Below, one piece after another: positions 43,559 to 52,414 of a stretch of DNA of 64,000 nt; position 1 is the first letter of the stretch; each line of letters starts with the position of its first letter. The translations under genes were made by a program, and so were the position numbers. Origin of the DNA: Paradesertivirga mongoliensis (GTDB lineage Bacteria; Bacteroidota; Bacteroidia; Sphingobacteriales; Sphingobacteriaceae). The stretch lies in NCBI RefSeq assembly GCF_024436395.1, contig NZ_JAFMZO010000002.1:1116001-1180000 (forward strand), in the 5' to 3' direction. The notes under the pieces were generated by a model that saw only the letters and a program-made list of their open reading frames with translations, did no database searches and was not told where the DNA came from.

Positions 43559-44617
43559 CTATTTTGTGTTGTTCAGAAAGGATTCAATATCCCTCCAATC
43601 ATAAAAATGAAAAACTTTACCATTGCTCATGGCTACAAACATTCCCTTGGGAAACTTAACTCCCAAACTTAAATTGCTTACATCCGAACCGTCGCTTTCC
43701 AGGGTTGAAAAAGGTATTTCTTTTACTAGCTTGTGAGCATGCGGATTGTCTTTTTCTCCCTCGCGCTTATAAACCATAAAGCTATTCATTTGCTGGTTTG
43801 ACACCAGGATGTATCCGGTACTGTCGGAAGTATGATAAATGGAAATGCCCTCGTGATCCTCTTTAAAGTCCTTATCCCCAAACAGGGCCAATTGGTTGTT
43901 ATCCCGCTTGTCCGGATCAGCCTGATACTTACGGATTCCAACTCCTTCGTCCGAATAATAAACAAAACCCATGGAGTTATCGACCGCTATGGCTTCTATT
44001 TCGTTTGTTTCACTATACGAGCCAAATTTTCTTACAAGCCTGGCACTAACCATTCCGTTTGGGTTTCCAATGAGTTCGTACTGCCATAGGTAATCTTCTT
44101 TCGGTCCTGATTTGCGTCCCACAATTGCGAAGATTTTTTTATCCGAAGGCCGGGTATAAAGCGCTACCCCCATCGGACCACGTTCTGTTTCATCGGTAAA
44201 TACTTCAATGCCTACACCATCTATGGGCACCAAACCAGGCATTGAGAAAATTCTAAGCTTATTGTTTTCCCTTTCTGTAGTTACTGCAATAGCCGTAGGT
44301 TGATTATTTATCATCATTCCGTAGGCGATGTCAACATTGTTCGGCCTTTTTAAAGGGATCGATTTCTTTATCACCTTGCCGGTCAGATCGTAGAGATACA
44401 AGGCCCCGTCACTGTCTTTATCAGTTCCAACAACAAGGCTTTTTGTTGCATCTTCAGGATTTATCCAAATAGCAGGATCATCTGTATCATGAGAAGCGAC
44501 CTCGGTTATAACTACTGGTTTTAAGGCATTTTCGGCAACAGGAGCAAAATTGCCCTGGCAAGAGAGGGTACAGAGTGGTAAAAAAAGAAGGTATATATTG
44601 TTTCGCATTTTTAACAT
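43559..44617 (-). CDS. Beta-propeller phytase lipoprotein
   Basis: The 352-residue protein is read from 44617; a start at 44608 (MRNNIYLL) is equally good. It has a lipoprotein signal with lipobox LSC. The phytase (PF02333) signatures are present: HDTDDPAIWINPEDATKSLVVGTDKDSDGALYLYDL, RPNNVDIAYG, GPMGVALYTR, EIEAIAVDNSMGFVYYSDE and DHEGISIY, with the acidic calcium-binding positions. It removes phosphates from inositol hexakisphosphate outside the cytoplasm. It is the fourth enzyme gene in the operon of the second TonB receptor, 47 bp after a purple acid phosphatase, with a hairpin between. Confidence 0.9.
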   Translation of the reverse strand: MLKMRNNIYLLFLPLCTLSCQGNFAPVAENALKPVVITEVASHDTDDPAIWINPEDATKSLVVGTDKDSDGALYLYDLTGKVIKKSIPLKRPNNVDIAYGMMINNQPTAIAVTTERENNKLRIFSMPGLVPIDGVGIEVFTDETERGPMGVALYTRPSDKKIFAIVGRKSGPKEDYLWQYELIGNPNGMVSARLVRKFGSYSETNEIEAIAVDNSMGFVYYSDEGVGIRKYQADPDKRDNNQLALFGDKDFKEDHEGISIYHTSDSTGYILVSNQQMNSFMVYKREGEKDNPHAHKLVKEIPFSTLESDGSDVSNLSLGVKFPKGMFVAMSNGKVFHFYDWRDIESFLNNTK

Positions 44618-44622
44618 GTAAA

Positions 44623-44647
44623 CCCGGCTGGCGAAGGCCAGACCGGG
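44623..44647 (-). promoter_or_regulatory. Intercistronic hairpin between purple acid phosphatase and phytase genes
   Basis: CCCGGCTGGC pairs with GCCAG-A-CCGGG (one bulged base) around a 4-nt loop, within 18 bp of the upstream stop. It lacks a long T-tract. It may set the relative transcript level or stability of the two cistrons. Confidence 0.6.
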
Positions 44648-44664
44648 AAATTAAATTATAAGGA

Positions 44665-46098
44665 TTATTTGGTGATTTCTTTGTCTTGTTTCAACGCTTT
44701 CAATTGAGCTTTGTCAACATCCTTCATCATAGTAAACTGGTCGTATATTTTACCATCAGAACTTACCCATTTTAAATTGAGTCTATTTCCCTGAACTTCC
44801 AGTATCACAACACCGCCCACCTCATTGTTTGAATAAAACATTGCATTATGGGGATAGGTTGCTTTTTTACCACCCAGGGCACCTGCAGATCCGCTAACAA
44901 CATAAACTGTTCCCTTATTGTCTTTCGAACTTTTCATGTAGGGAGCTGAGTTCTTGCTTCCATCACTCAGTGCTGTTGAAGAATTTAACTCATGCTTTTT
45001 CGGATCAAAATCTGCTTCCATGCCGTAGTAGCCTTTAATAAGTTTGGTGCGCTCGTATACGTGGCTATGGCCGCAAAGAACAAGATCTACGCCGTACTCT
45101 TCGATCGTTTTCAGGAAGTTTTCCCTGATTTTAACCAGAAGAGATTCTTTGTCCGAATCATGCGAGCCCATGGTATAGGGAGGATGGTGCCAATACGCAA
45201 CAACCCATTTACTCTTATTTGCTTGCAGATCTTTCTTTACCCATTCCACTTGCTCGCCCATTTCTTCATACATGCGCAAGCCTTTATTATCCGGACCATA
45301 AGAATCTAGCGAAAGGAAGTGTACGTTGCCAATGTCATATGAGTAATATGACTCCGTGCCCGACGGGACACCTCCTGCCTCCCCTTTAGTAGGCATACTG
45401 AAGTTCTGATAGTAGGCCATTTTATTTTGGTCAGCTGCCGAGGCTGAATGGAAATCGTGATAATCATGATTGCCTGGTGCTGGATATAATGGATATTTCT
45501 TTAACAGATCGTCTTTGTAGATATTAAAAAATTTGGCCTGATACTCTGCATCGGTACCATCAGAGTAGGCATTATCGCCCATCAATATCCAGGCATTTAA
45601 ATGATTATCGCCCAGATATTTCAGCACCTGATCCCTCACAATCCGCTGGTTTATCGAGTTGTTGCCGCAATCGCCAAAACCCGCAATTCTTATAAACTGC
45701 TCGCTGTCTTTCTCTGGTAAAGTGTAAAAAAAGTTGTCGGCGTCGCCCTGCAGGGTTGTATCTGCCAGGTTACCTATGGTGTAATAGTATTTGGTGAAAG
45801 GTTTGAGTCCCGTAAGGTTAATAATATGCTCGTTAACCAGGGTTGAATCATCAGTTCTCATGTTCAGGTTATCACTACTCAGCCCGTATTTCACCCTGCT
45901 TCTATCGTAAACGCCGGTGCGCCATCTTATGGTCATGCTGGTAGGAGTTGCCATTTGAAGATATGGGCCACGGATTAAATCTGCCTGTATTCCCATTAGC
46001 GGTCGTCTGACTTTTTTTACCGGCTTGACTGCAGCATCTTGAGCCGACAAAACAAAGGGGCAGACTAAAAGAAAAAATAAGATTCTAAATGATTGCAT
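44665..46098 (-). CDS. Purple acid phosphatase-like metallophosphatase
   Basis: The 477-residue protein has a signal peptide ending LSAQD. An N-terminal fibronectin-like domain (about 40-135; RGPYLQMATPTSMTIRWRT) is typical of purple acid phosphatases. The catalytic domain has GFGDCGNN, MGDNAYSDG, GNHDYHD, YWHHPPYTMGSHDSD and CGHSHVYERT, all expected metal ligands. Purple acid phosphatases use an Fe-M centre to hydrolyse phosphomonoesters including phytate products. It lies 6 bp after the peroxidase stop, in the middle of the TonB receptor operon. Confidence 0.9.
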   Translation of the reverse strand: MQSFRILFFLLVCPFVLSAQDAAVKPVKKVRRPLMGIQADLIRGPYLQMATPTSMTIRWRTGVYDRSRVKYGLSSDNLNMRTDDSTLVNEHIINLTGLKPFTKYYYTIGNLADTTLQGDADNFFYTLPEKDSEQFIRIAGFGDCGNNSINQRIVRDQVLKYLGDNHLNAWILMGDNAYSDGTDAEYQAKFFNIYKDDLLKKYPLYPAPGNHDYHDFHSASAADQNKMAYYQNFSMPTKGEAGGVPSGTESYYSYDIGNVHFLSLDSYGPDNKGLRMYEEMGEQVEWVKKDLQANKSKWVVAYWHHPPYTMGSHDSDKESLLVKIRENFLKTIEEYGVDLVLCGHSHVYERTKLIKGYYGMEADFDPKKHELNSSTALSDGSKNSAPYMKSSKDNKGTVYVVSGSAGALGGKKATYPHNAMFYSNNEVGGVVILEVQGNRLNLKWVSSDGKIYDQFTMMKDVDKAQLKALKQDKEITK

Positions 46099-46103
46099 AT
46101 AAG

Positions 46104-47933
46104 TTAATTTTTAATGTTCGTAGGAGAATCGGTTAACGATTCGATGAAAGAGATAAGATTGTTGATTTCAGTTTCTGATAAGTTTAGTGGAGTTGCAGCC
46201 AGTGTTTGCGCAGGGACGTCCAGGCCTATACCCTTGCCACCGCCGAGGTTATAAAACTCTACTACTTTAGCAAGCGAACTGAATGAGCCGTTGTGCATAT
46301 AGGGCGCTGTTTTGGCAGAGTTGCGGACCGTTGGTGTTTTAAAGGCCCGTTCGTAATATCTAATCTGATAGAGGTTGTACCGGCCCAGATCGTCGCCCAG
46401 AAGCGGGGTTTTAAAATCTGAATTCTTTGGTGTGCCCAGCACTTCTACCTCAGAAACATCGTACAGAGGTGGCAACAAGGAATTGAAATACGGAGGAAAA
46501 TGACATGTGCCACATTGTGCCTTCCCCATAAACAAATTAAATCCTTTTACCTGATCGGCATCCATAGCCTCAACCTGCCCTGCCAGGTATTTGTCGAAAG
46601 CCGAATTCATTGGATTCAAGTCATTAACGAAAGCTGCTATAGCCGAGGTAATCTCGTCCATTCCCATAGTCTCTGGGTTTTTTCCAGGAAAAGAGGCTGT
46701 CACCAGATCGCTGTAAGCATTGTTCGAAAAGACCTTTTCGTTCAATTTTCCAGTAGAGCCGTTCATTTCTAAGGGATTTAAAATAACCTCGTGAATCTGG
46801 CTTGTTAAATCGCCTGCGCCTCCATCCCAGAACTGCATATGTTGCCGTCCGGCATAAAAAAGCGTGGGCGTATTTCGCTTTAGTACTGAATCTTGATTGA
46901 TAGATCTACTTATTGCTAAAAGGTCTGCGAAATAGTTCTCAGGCTGGTGGCAGGATGCACAGCTAACTGATGAATTACCTGAAAGCGATTTATCGAAAAA
47001 CAGCTTGCTACCAAAAGCAATCAGTGCCTTTTGATCCGACTTGTTCAAAGTACCGGGTTGTAAATTCTTTATTGCATCAGGACTGTAAATGTGCTCCGCG
47101 TCATAGTTTAAAAATACCGTAGTATTAATCTCCAGTTTTTGCTGTTTAAGAAAAACCCCGAAATGCTTTTGAAGCGGCAGCGCATATTTGGTAATATATT
47201 CCATACGGTTAAACGAATCGAAGTCAGGATTTTTCCTCAGGTATTCCAATGATCCTTTCAGTAAACCCTTGATTGATTCTGCCTCGGTGGAGGGGAGTTG
47301 GAGATAAGGTCCCAAAACCCGGGACAATGCTTCCGTTGTCTCTGCAATTTCAATAATCCCGGTTTTTAACAAAGGGGCATCATAGCCAGAGATAGACAGC
47401 ACCGACATTCTCAGCAACTGCAGCCTGATGCTTTCGAGAACCTGCATATCATTCACCTCGAAATCATACAACAAGTCTGGCAAAATCTTAGCTGAAGAAA
47501 ACAATGCTTCTGTGTGAGCAAGCAACAAGCCTTTATTTGCCTCTACATCTTCCCCAAAAAGCAGCGACTCCATTTGCTGTAATCCCATCGGCTCAACCAA
47601 TTCAAGTGTTGGTTCTTCTACTTCAAACTTTGGAGCAGCATTATAAAAGCGCGTTTCACTTGGAAAAAAATAGGAAGTAAAGAACTCTATTCGCTTGTAT
47701 GTTAACCGGCATGCTATCAAAGCAAGCCGGGCCTTTTTTATACTGACACTATCTGTACTTATCTCCTTAACGGCCTTATCGAGATCTTCGAGCGTTGCGG
47801 CAAATGATAATGCCTCGTGCTTGTAGAACGCTATGGTTGCATCAACGCCGATAAAGCTTTTACGCTCGCTAAAGCTAAAAGACACCAGGACGAACCCCAG
47901 AACAATAGAAAGTATGAGCAGCTTAGTTTGCAC
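46104..47933 (-). CDS. Second imelysin-like/di-haem cytochrome c peroxidase fusion
   Basis: This 609-residue protein is a paralogue of the protein at 40227-41993. It has a signal peptide (MQTKLLILSIVLGFVLVSFSFS). The N-terminal ~270 residues have the imelysin-like helical pattern (ACRLTYKRIEFFTSYFFP, PMGLQQMESLLFGED). The peroxidase half has haem motifs SCASCHQPEN and AQCGTCHFPP and APYMHNGSFSSLAKV. It is flanked on both sides, at 5-8 bp, by purple acid phosphatase genes, which implies co-translation. What is oxidised or reduced is unknown; a link to iron in the phosphatases is a hypothesis. Confidence 0.88.
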   Translation of the reverse strand: MQTKLLILSIVLGFVLVSFSFSERKSFIGVDATIAFYKHEALSFAATLEDLDKAVKEISTDSVSIKKARLALIACRLTYKRIEFFTSYFFPSETRFYNAAPKFEVEEPTLELVEPMGLQQMESLLFGEDVEANKGLLLAHTEALFSSAKILPDLLYDFEVNDMQVLESIRLQLLRMSVLSISGYDAPLLKTGIIEIAETTEALSRVLGPYLQLPSTEAESIKGLLKGSLEYLRKNPDFDSFNRMEYITKYALPLQKHFGVFLKQQKLEINTTVFLNYDAEHIYSPDAIKNLQPGTLNKSDQKALIAFGSKLFFDKSLSGNSSVSCASCHQPENYFADLLAISRSINQDSVLKRNTPTLFYAGRQHMQFWDGGAGDLTSQIHEVILNPLEMNGSTGKLNEKVFSNNAYSDLVTASFPGKNPETMGMDEITSAIAAFVNDLNPMNSAFDKYLAGQVEAMDADQVKGFNLFMGKAQCGTCHFPPYFNSLLPPLYDVSEVEVLGTPKNSDFKTPLLGDDLGRYNLYQIRYYERAFKTPTVRNSAKTAPYMHNGSFSSLAKVVEFYNLGGGKGIGLDVPAQTLAATPLNLSETEINNLISFIESLTDSPTNIKN

Positions 47934-47940
47934 GCCGAGA

Positions 47941-49329
47941 CTAATACTTAGGAATTGTATTCAGGTGCAGCCTTTCGGTCGTAGCCGGAACTCTTTCCGT
48001 AAATTTATTAGGGCCGTTGCCCGACTTTTTCAAGTCGAAAGCGTCGTATAATTCACCGGTAACGGTATAGGCTTCGAAACTTAATTGGTCACCATCTATT
48101 TTCACTACCTGAAACAGCTGTGTATTTTCTGCTTTACGTTCCAGATTTGCATCATAGTTGTTCCACAAGTCCTTCTTAAAATTGTACATCTTCCCACCAC
48201 TTACGCTAACTACATACACTGTTCCTGCATTCGGATCAAGTTTATTTATCCCCGCAAGGAAATTTTTAGTAACCGAACCAGCTTGCCCCCTTGCGTAGGT
48301 ATGGTCGTGCCCCTGCAATACCAGATCTACTTTGTATTTATCAAAAATCGGCTTCCAAAGTTCGCGCAACTCTTTATTATCACGCTCGTTAGCTGTAGAA
48401 AAGATGGGATGGTGAAACGTGAGGATGGTCCATTTATTCGGATTGTTTTTCAATACTGATTCCAGCCAAACTGCCTGTTCCTGCTGACTGCTGTTGGAAT
48501 TTAAGCCAATTATTCTTGCTCCCTGGTAATCGAAATAATATGCCGTTTCTGATTGCCCTTTCGGTCCGTTTTCGGGAAGAGTAAACTGTGGCTTCCATTG
48601 TACAGACAGGCTACGGGTTCTGCTAACCGAATCTTCTTTAGTTTTGAAATTGTATTCATGATTTCCCGGAACCGGTACACTTGGCAACATACCATGCAGC
48701 CAGCCTCCCGCGGTAAACCATTCGTGCCATTGACGTTCGCTGTGCGCTGTGGAAACCAAATCGCCGGCATGCACAATAAACCTTGCATCTGGCGCTTTAC
48801 CGAAACCAGCTCTGATTAACCTCGACCAAAGCTCAAGGATGTAATTTTGAGCATCACCTACATATAAAAAGGAGAAGGGCTCTGGTTTCTTACTTGCGGT
48901 ACGAAACTGAAACCACTCACTCCAGTGTGTACCATCGCCAACTCTATAAGCATAAATTGTATCAGGCAAGAGCCCTTCAAAAGTTACAGAATGGTAGTTA
49001 GCACTCAATTCTGCTTCTCTTACATTACCTGCATCCATTGTTTCAGTTTTTGCCTGCACGTCTTTGGCGGTTTTTCTCAGTCTCGGAGCCGCATGCGCTA
49101 TAGTAATTTGAGCTACCGCGTTTTTTATAGAAGTATTTGTTCGCCATGTTACACTTTGAGTAGTTGTTGGATCTCCAGAAAAAGTCAGGATGATGTGGTC
49201 GGGCTGCTCGGTGGGTTTGCTCCAGGAGGATGGAAATACTGGATTATCCGGATATGAATTCTGGCTTACGGCTACATTGATATTAAATAGAAACAATAAG
49301 CTAAAAAATAGTTGTGGTACGTATCTCAT
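47941..49329 (-). CDS. Purple acid phosphatase-like metallophosphatase (second copy)
   Basis: The 462-residue protein has a signal peptide ending AVSQNSY. A fibronectin-like domain (about 35-140; PDHIILTFSGDPTTTQSVTWRT) precedes the catalytic core with YVGDAQN, HAGDLVS, GNHEYNF, LTFHHPIFSTAN and QGHDHTYARGQ. It is only distantly similar to the paralogue at 44665-46098, so substrate ranges may differ. It is the first enzyme gene after the TonB receptor, with a 58-bp gap holding a strong hairpin, and is followed 7 bp later by the peroxidase. Confidence 0.9.
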   Translation of the reverse strand: MRYVPQLFFSLLFLFNINVAVSQNSYPDNPVFPSSWSKPTEQPDHIILTFSGDPTTTQSVTWRTNTSIKNAVAQITIAHAAPRLRKTAKDVQAKTETMDAGNVREAELSANYHSVTFEGLLPDTIYAYRVGDGTHWSEWFQFRTASKKPEPFSFLYVGDAQNYILELWSRLIRAGFGKAPDARFIVHAGDLVSTAHSERQWHEWFTAGGWLHGMLPSVPVPGNHEYNFKTKEDSVSRTRSLSVQWKPQFTLPENGPKGQSETAYYFDYQGARIIGLNSNSSQQEQAVWLESVLKNNPNKWTILTFHHPIFSTANERDNKELRELWKPIFDKYKVDLVLQGHDHTYARGQAGSVTKNFLAGINKLDPNAGTVYVVSVSGGKMYNFKKDLWNNYDANLERKAENTQLFQVVKIDGDQLSFEAYTVTGELYDAFDLKKSGNGPNKFTERVPATTERLHLNTIPKY

Positions 49330-49343
49330 GATGATTATAAAAT

Positions 49344-49371
49344 AGCAAAAGCTCTGTTGAGAGCTTTTGCT
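49344..49371 (-). promoter_or_regulatory. Strong intercistronic hairpin after the TonB receptor gene
   Basis: AGCAAAAGCTC (49344-49354) pairs perfectly with GAGCTTTTGCT (49361-49371) around 6 nt. On minus it is followed by ATTTTAT just before the phosphatase ATG. It is probably a partial terminator or processing/stability element that makes receptor mRNA more abundant than enzyme mRNA. Confidence 0.7.
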
Positions 49372-49387
49372 GTAAAGGCATTTATAT

Positions 49388-52300
49388 TTAAAAACTCATT
49401 GACATGCCCAGGAAGAAACTTCTTCCTGTTAAATCGTGCCTATCATAACGGCTGGCTCTACCCTGATAAGCCTGTTCAGCTTCATTGGTTAGGTTACGAA
49501 CCTGTGCTGTTATTCTGTAATGCTTTTTGAAAGAGTAGCTTCCAGATAGATCATAAGTAGTACGGGGAGCTTCGTAACGATCAAACTCGCTGACAGAAAT
49601 CCCGGATTTCAGCTCTTCTTCGTAATCCGCGGGATTAGCGACACTAGTTAGATACTTACTGCGATGGCTGGTTGCCAAACGCAATTCGTATCCCTTTTTT
49701 TGATAATACAATGCTGCGTTGTAGACATTATTAGCCTGACGGAACATTGGAATATCATCGGTACGATTAAAATTAGACAGGTTTACTTTAGATTCTATCA
49801 ATGCAAAGTTTGCGCCGATACCCAAACCGTTAAACACACCGGGCAGAAAGGTTAATGGTTGATCGTATGAAACCTCCAAACCAAGGAGATTAGCGTTACC
49901 CGCATTCAGATCCTGAGAAAATGTTAGTTCTTCATAATATTTCCCCTCGTAGAACATCGCTTTTGACGGGGTTTCAATTTCGTATATTGGATTTTTTATC
50001 CTTTTATAGAATCCACCAATAGCGATCATTCCTCCTTTAGAAAAATATCGCTCGAGAGATATGTCAAAATTACTGGAATAATAAGGTTTTAGTCCAGGAT
50101 TAGCTAGAGTAACATCTCCTTCGTAGTGCGTCTGGTCGGGAAAGTTGATATCGTTTTCATCCTCCTCATCCAGTGCGGCATAATTATACTGGGTAGTGGC
50201 TGAGAGTTGTGAATAATCAGGACGTCCGATGGTATTTGTCCATGCTGCACGCGCTATGAAATTGGGTGTTATATTTGCTTTCAACTGCAATGAGGGCAAG
50301 AAATTAGTATACGAATTGGTTAAGCGTGCGTTTTTAACTAATAAGGCGTTCTCCACTTCGCTTTCTTCCTCATCTACAATCACTTCAGCATTGTTCGATT
50401 CGGTGCTTGTCCGCTCTACTCTCAATCCTCCAATCGCGGTTATTTTTTTGAAATTCATTACCCCCATAACATACCCGGCACTTACGGTTTCACTGTTATT
50501 CAAGTCGTTTTCATAAGCCCTAATGGCGGTCTCAAGTTTATCCCGTACTATTTTGCTTTCATTATTTGTATTAGCAGGATTGTATGCAAAATCCTTGAAT
50601 TTATTTACGTTACCATGAACAAAGGGCATTGCTCCACCTTGAGCCGGGGCCGATGTTGGAAAATAGAAGGGCGTCAAAGAGTAAGCATCTTCATTTGCGA
50701 TGTTAACGTCTCCGTATTTTAAATCGTAAGCATCTGTAGCACGATCAACCACCTTCGACCGGTCGCGGTATCGCCCTCCAAATTTCAAGTATGCAGGTAT
50801 CGAGCCCAGATTGAAATCGTATTTAAGATCGGCACTAAATTCGTAGACGTCTTCCAATACGGTTCCAGTTGTAAAGTTGAGGTTCCTTAACTTATATATT
50901 TCAGGGTTACTTGCAAACTCAGGGTTCTCTGGAGTAATCTCAAAGAAAAAGGGTTGAGTATTGTACTTCAACGATAACTGAGGCTCTGTGCTTTTTGGGT
51001 TTTCGAAGGTACCGTCGAAATTATCCAACAAGGTTTTTGCTCTCGAATAAGTACCGTATACATCAGTTGATAAGCGTCCAAACCTATTTCTTGTTCCCAG
51101 AGTGTAATTATAAAGATTCTCGGTTTCATCGCTATAAGCCTGATCTAATTCTCCAGAGCCTTTGGCGAAGCGACCGCTTGTTGCCGTTTGATCAAGTGGT
51201 TGTGCACCGCTTATTTGCATAGTTAATTCAAATTCTGAGTTCTTTGCAATTTCGTTGGTACGGGTATAAAGGGTTTTTAAGTAAACCGAGTTGTTAAGTG
51301 TAGGCCTGAATTCAAAATCGGCCGATATCCCCATCCTGTCACGTTCATTACCTTCAATCTGCAGCTCAATTTCATTCGGGTAAAAATACTTATTGTATTC
51401 CCATCCATCGGGATCTAAAACTGATGCGCTAAAGTCTCTTCTAAAATAATTTGCAGATATTACGGCGCCAAATTGTTCTTTAGCGCCAAACTTTTTACCT
51501 GCTGTAACAGCCCCTCTAAACGGCGTTTTAATCTTATCAAAGCCAGATAAGTTAACTTGCTGTACCTGGTGAAGTCCATCTAGAGAAGCAATAAAAAATG
51601 GCTTCGGTTTTGAAAAGGCCGACAGGGTATTAATATTTATACTACCACCTATTGCGTTTCCTTCCATATCGGGGGTAGTTGATTTAACAATTTCAATACT
51701 TGAAATGATCTCAGTAGGTAATAGATCCAAGGCTGTGGCCCTGCTGTTGGTAGTCGAAGCCAATGTGGTATTGTTTAAAGTAACGTTATTGAGCGATGGT
51801 TGAATACCGCGGATGGATACGAACTGGCCTTCGCCGCGGTCTGTTTCGATAGATACCCCGGATACTCGCTGAGTTGCTTCGGCAACGTTTATATCAGGTA
51901 ATTTCCCTGCCTCGTTAGCAGTAATAACTTCTTTAATATTTAATGCCTGCTTTTTCTGATTAATACTTTGTATCTGACTTCTTCTGAGGCCGGTGATAGT
52001 AACTTGCCCTAAATTCGTTGAACTCGATTCAAGAGCGATACTTAATTGCCCGGTTGTTTCACTAATCTCAACAGCTTTTGTCTTATAGCCAATGTATGAT
52101 ATTAACAAGGTTTGATTTCCAGCGGGTAGTTTAGCGAACCTGAACCGACCTTCCACATCAGTGATAGCTTTAAATGAAGTTCCTTTCAAAGCTAAACTAA
52201 CCCCAACAAGGCTTTCACCGGTTTGCTCATCAGTTACTTTACCCCAGAGAGCGGCTATCGCTTCAATAGATTGACCATCGCTAATCTTCGGTGCCGGTTT

Positions 52301-52414
52301 TGTCTGCGAATTAATCTGGGCTCCTGCACTGGCCGAGATAAACACTACCAGCGGTAGTAACGATTTTCTGAATACGTTTGATAGTCGGTCTAAACGTTTG
52401 TAAATTTTTCTCAT
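49388..52414 (-). CDS. TonB-dependent receptor heading the phytase/phosphatase operon
   Basis: The 1008-residue protein has a basic N-terminus and a hydrophobic signal ending SAGAQ. A carboxypeptidase-like domain (about 55-130; LWGKVTDEQTGESLVGVSLAL) is followed by a plug (LPDINVAEATQRVSGVSIETDRGEG, ISIRGIQPSLNNVTLNN-like, MEGNAIGGSININT) and a barrel ending RSFFLGMSMSF. The plug resembles the Caulobacter-type TonB receptor family rather than SusC, and no SusD partner is encoded. With a phytase and two acid phosphatases behind it, uptake of inositol phosphates or their iron complexes is a reasonable inference. Confidence 0.9.
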   Translation of the reverse strand: MRKIYKRLDRLSNVFRKSLLPLVVFISASAGAQINSQTKPAPKISDGQSIEAIAALWGKVTDEQTGESLVGVSLALKGTSFKAITDVEGRFRFAKLPAGNQTLLISYIGYKTKAVEISETTGQLSIALESSSTNLGQVTITGLRRSQIQSINQKKQALNIKEVITANEAGKLPDINVAEATQRVSGVSIETDRGEGQFVSIRGIQPSLNNVTLNNTTLASTTNSRATALDLLPTEIISSIEIVKSTTPDMEGNAIGGSININTLSAFSKPKPFFIASLDGLHQVQQVNLSGFDKIKTPFRGAVTAGKKFGAKEQFGAVISANYFRRDFSASVLDPDGWEYNKYFYPNEIELQIEGNERDRMGISADFEFRPTLNNSVYLKTLYTRTNEIAKNSEFELTMQISGAQPLDQTATSGRFAKGSGELDQAYSDETENLYNYTLGTRNRFGRLSTDVYGTYSRAKTLLDNFDGTFENPKSTEPQLSLKYNTQPFFFEITPENPEFASNPEIYKLRNLNFTTGTVLEDVYEFSADLKYDFNLGSIPAYLKFGGRYRDRSKVVDRATDAYDLKYGDVNIANEDAYSLTPFYFPTSAPAQGGAMPFVHGNVNKFKDFAYNPANTNNESKIVRDKLETAIRAYENDLNNSETVSAGYVMGVMNFKKITAIGGLRVERTSTESNNAEVIVDEEESEVENALLVKNARLTNSYTNFLPSLQLKANITPNFIARAAWTNTIGRPDYSQLSATTQYNYAALDEEDENDINFPDQTHYEGDVTLANPGLKPYYSSNFDISLERYFSKGGMIAIGGFYKRIKNPIYEIETPSKAMFYEGKYYEELTFSQDLNAGNANLLGLEVSYDQPLTFLPGVFNGLGIGANFALIESKVNLSNFNRTDDIPMFRQANNVYNAALYYQKKGYELRLATSHRSKYLTSVANPADYEEELKSGISVSEFDRYEAPRTTYDLSGSYSFKKHYRITAQVRNLTNEAEQAYQGRASRYDRHDLTGRSFFLGMSMSF

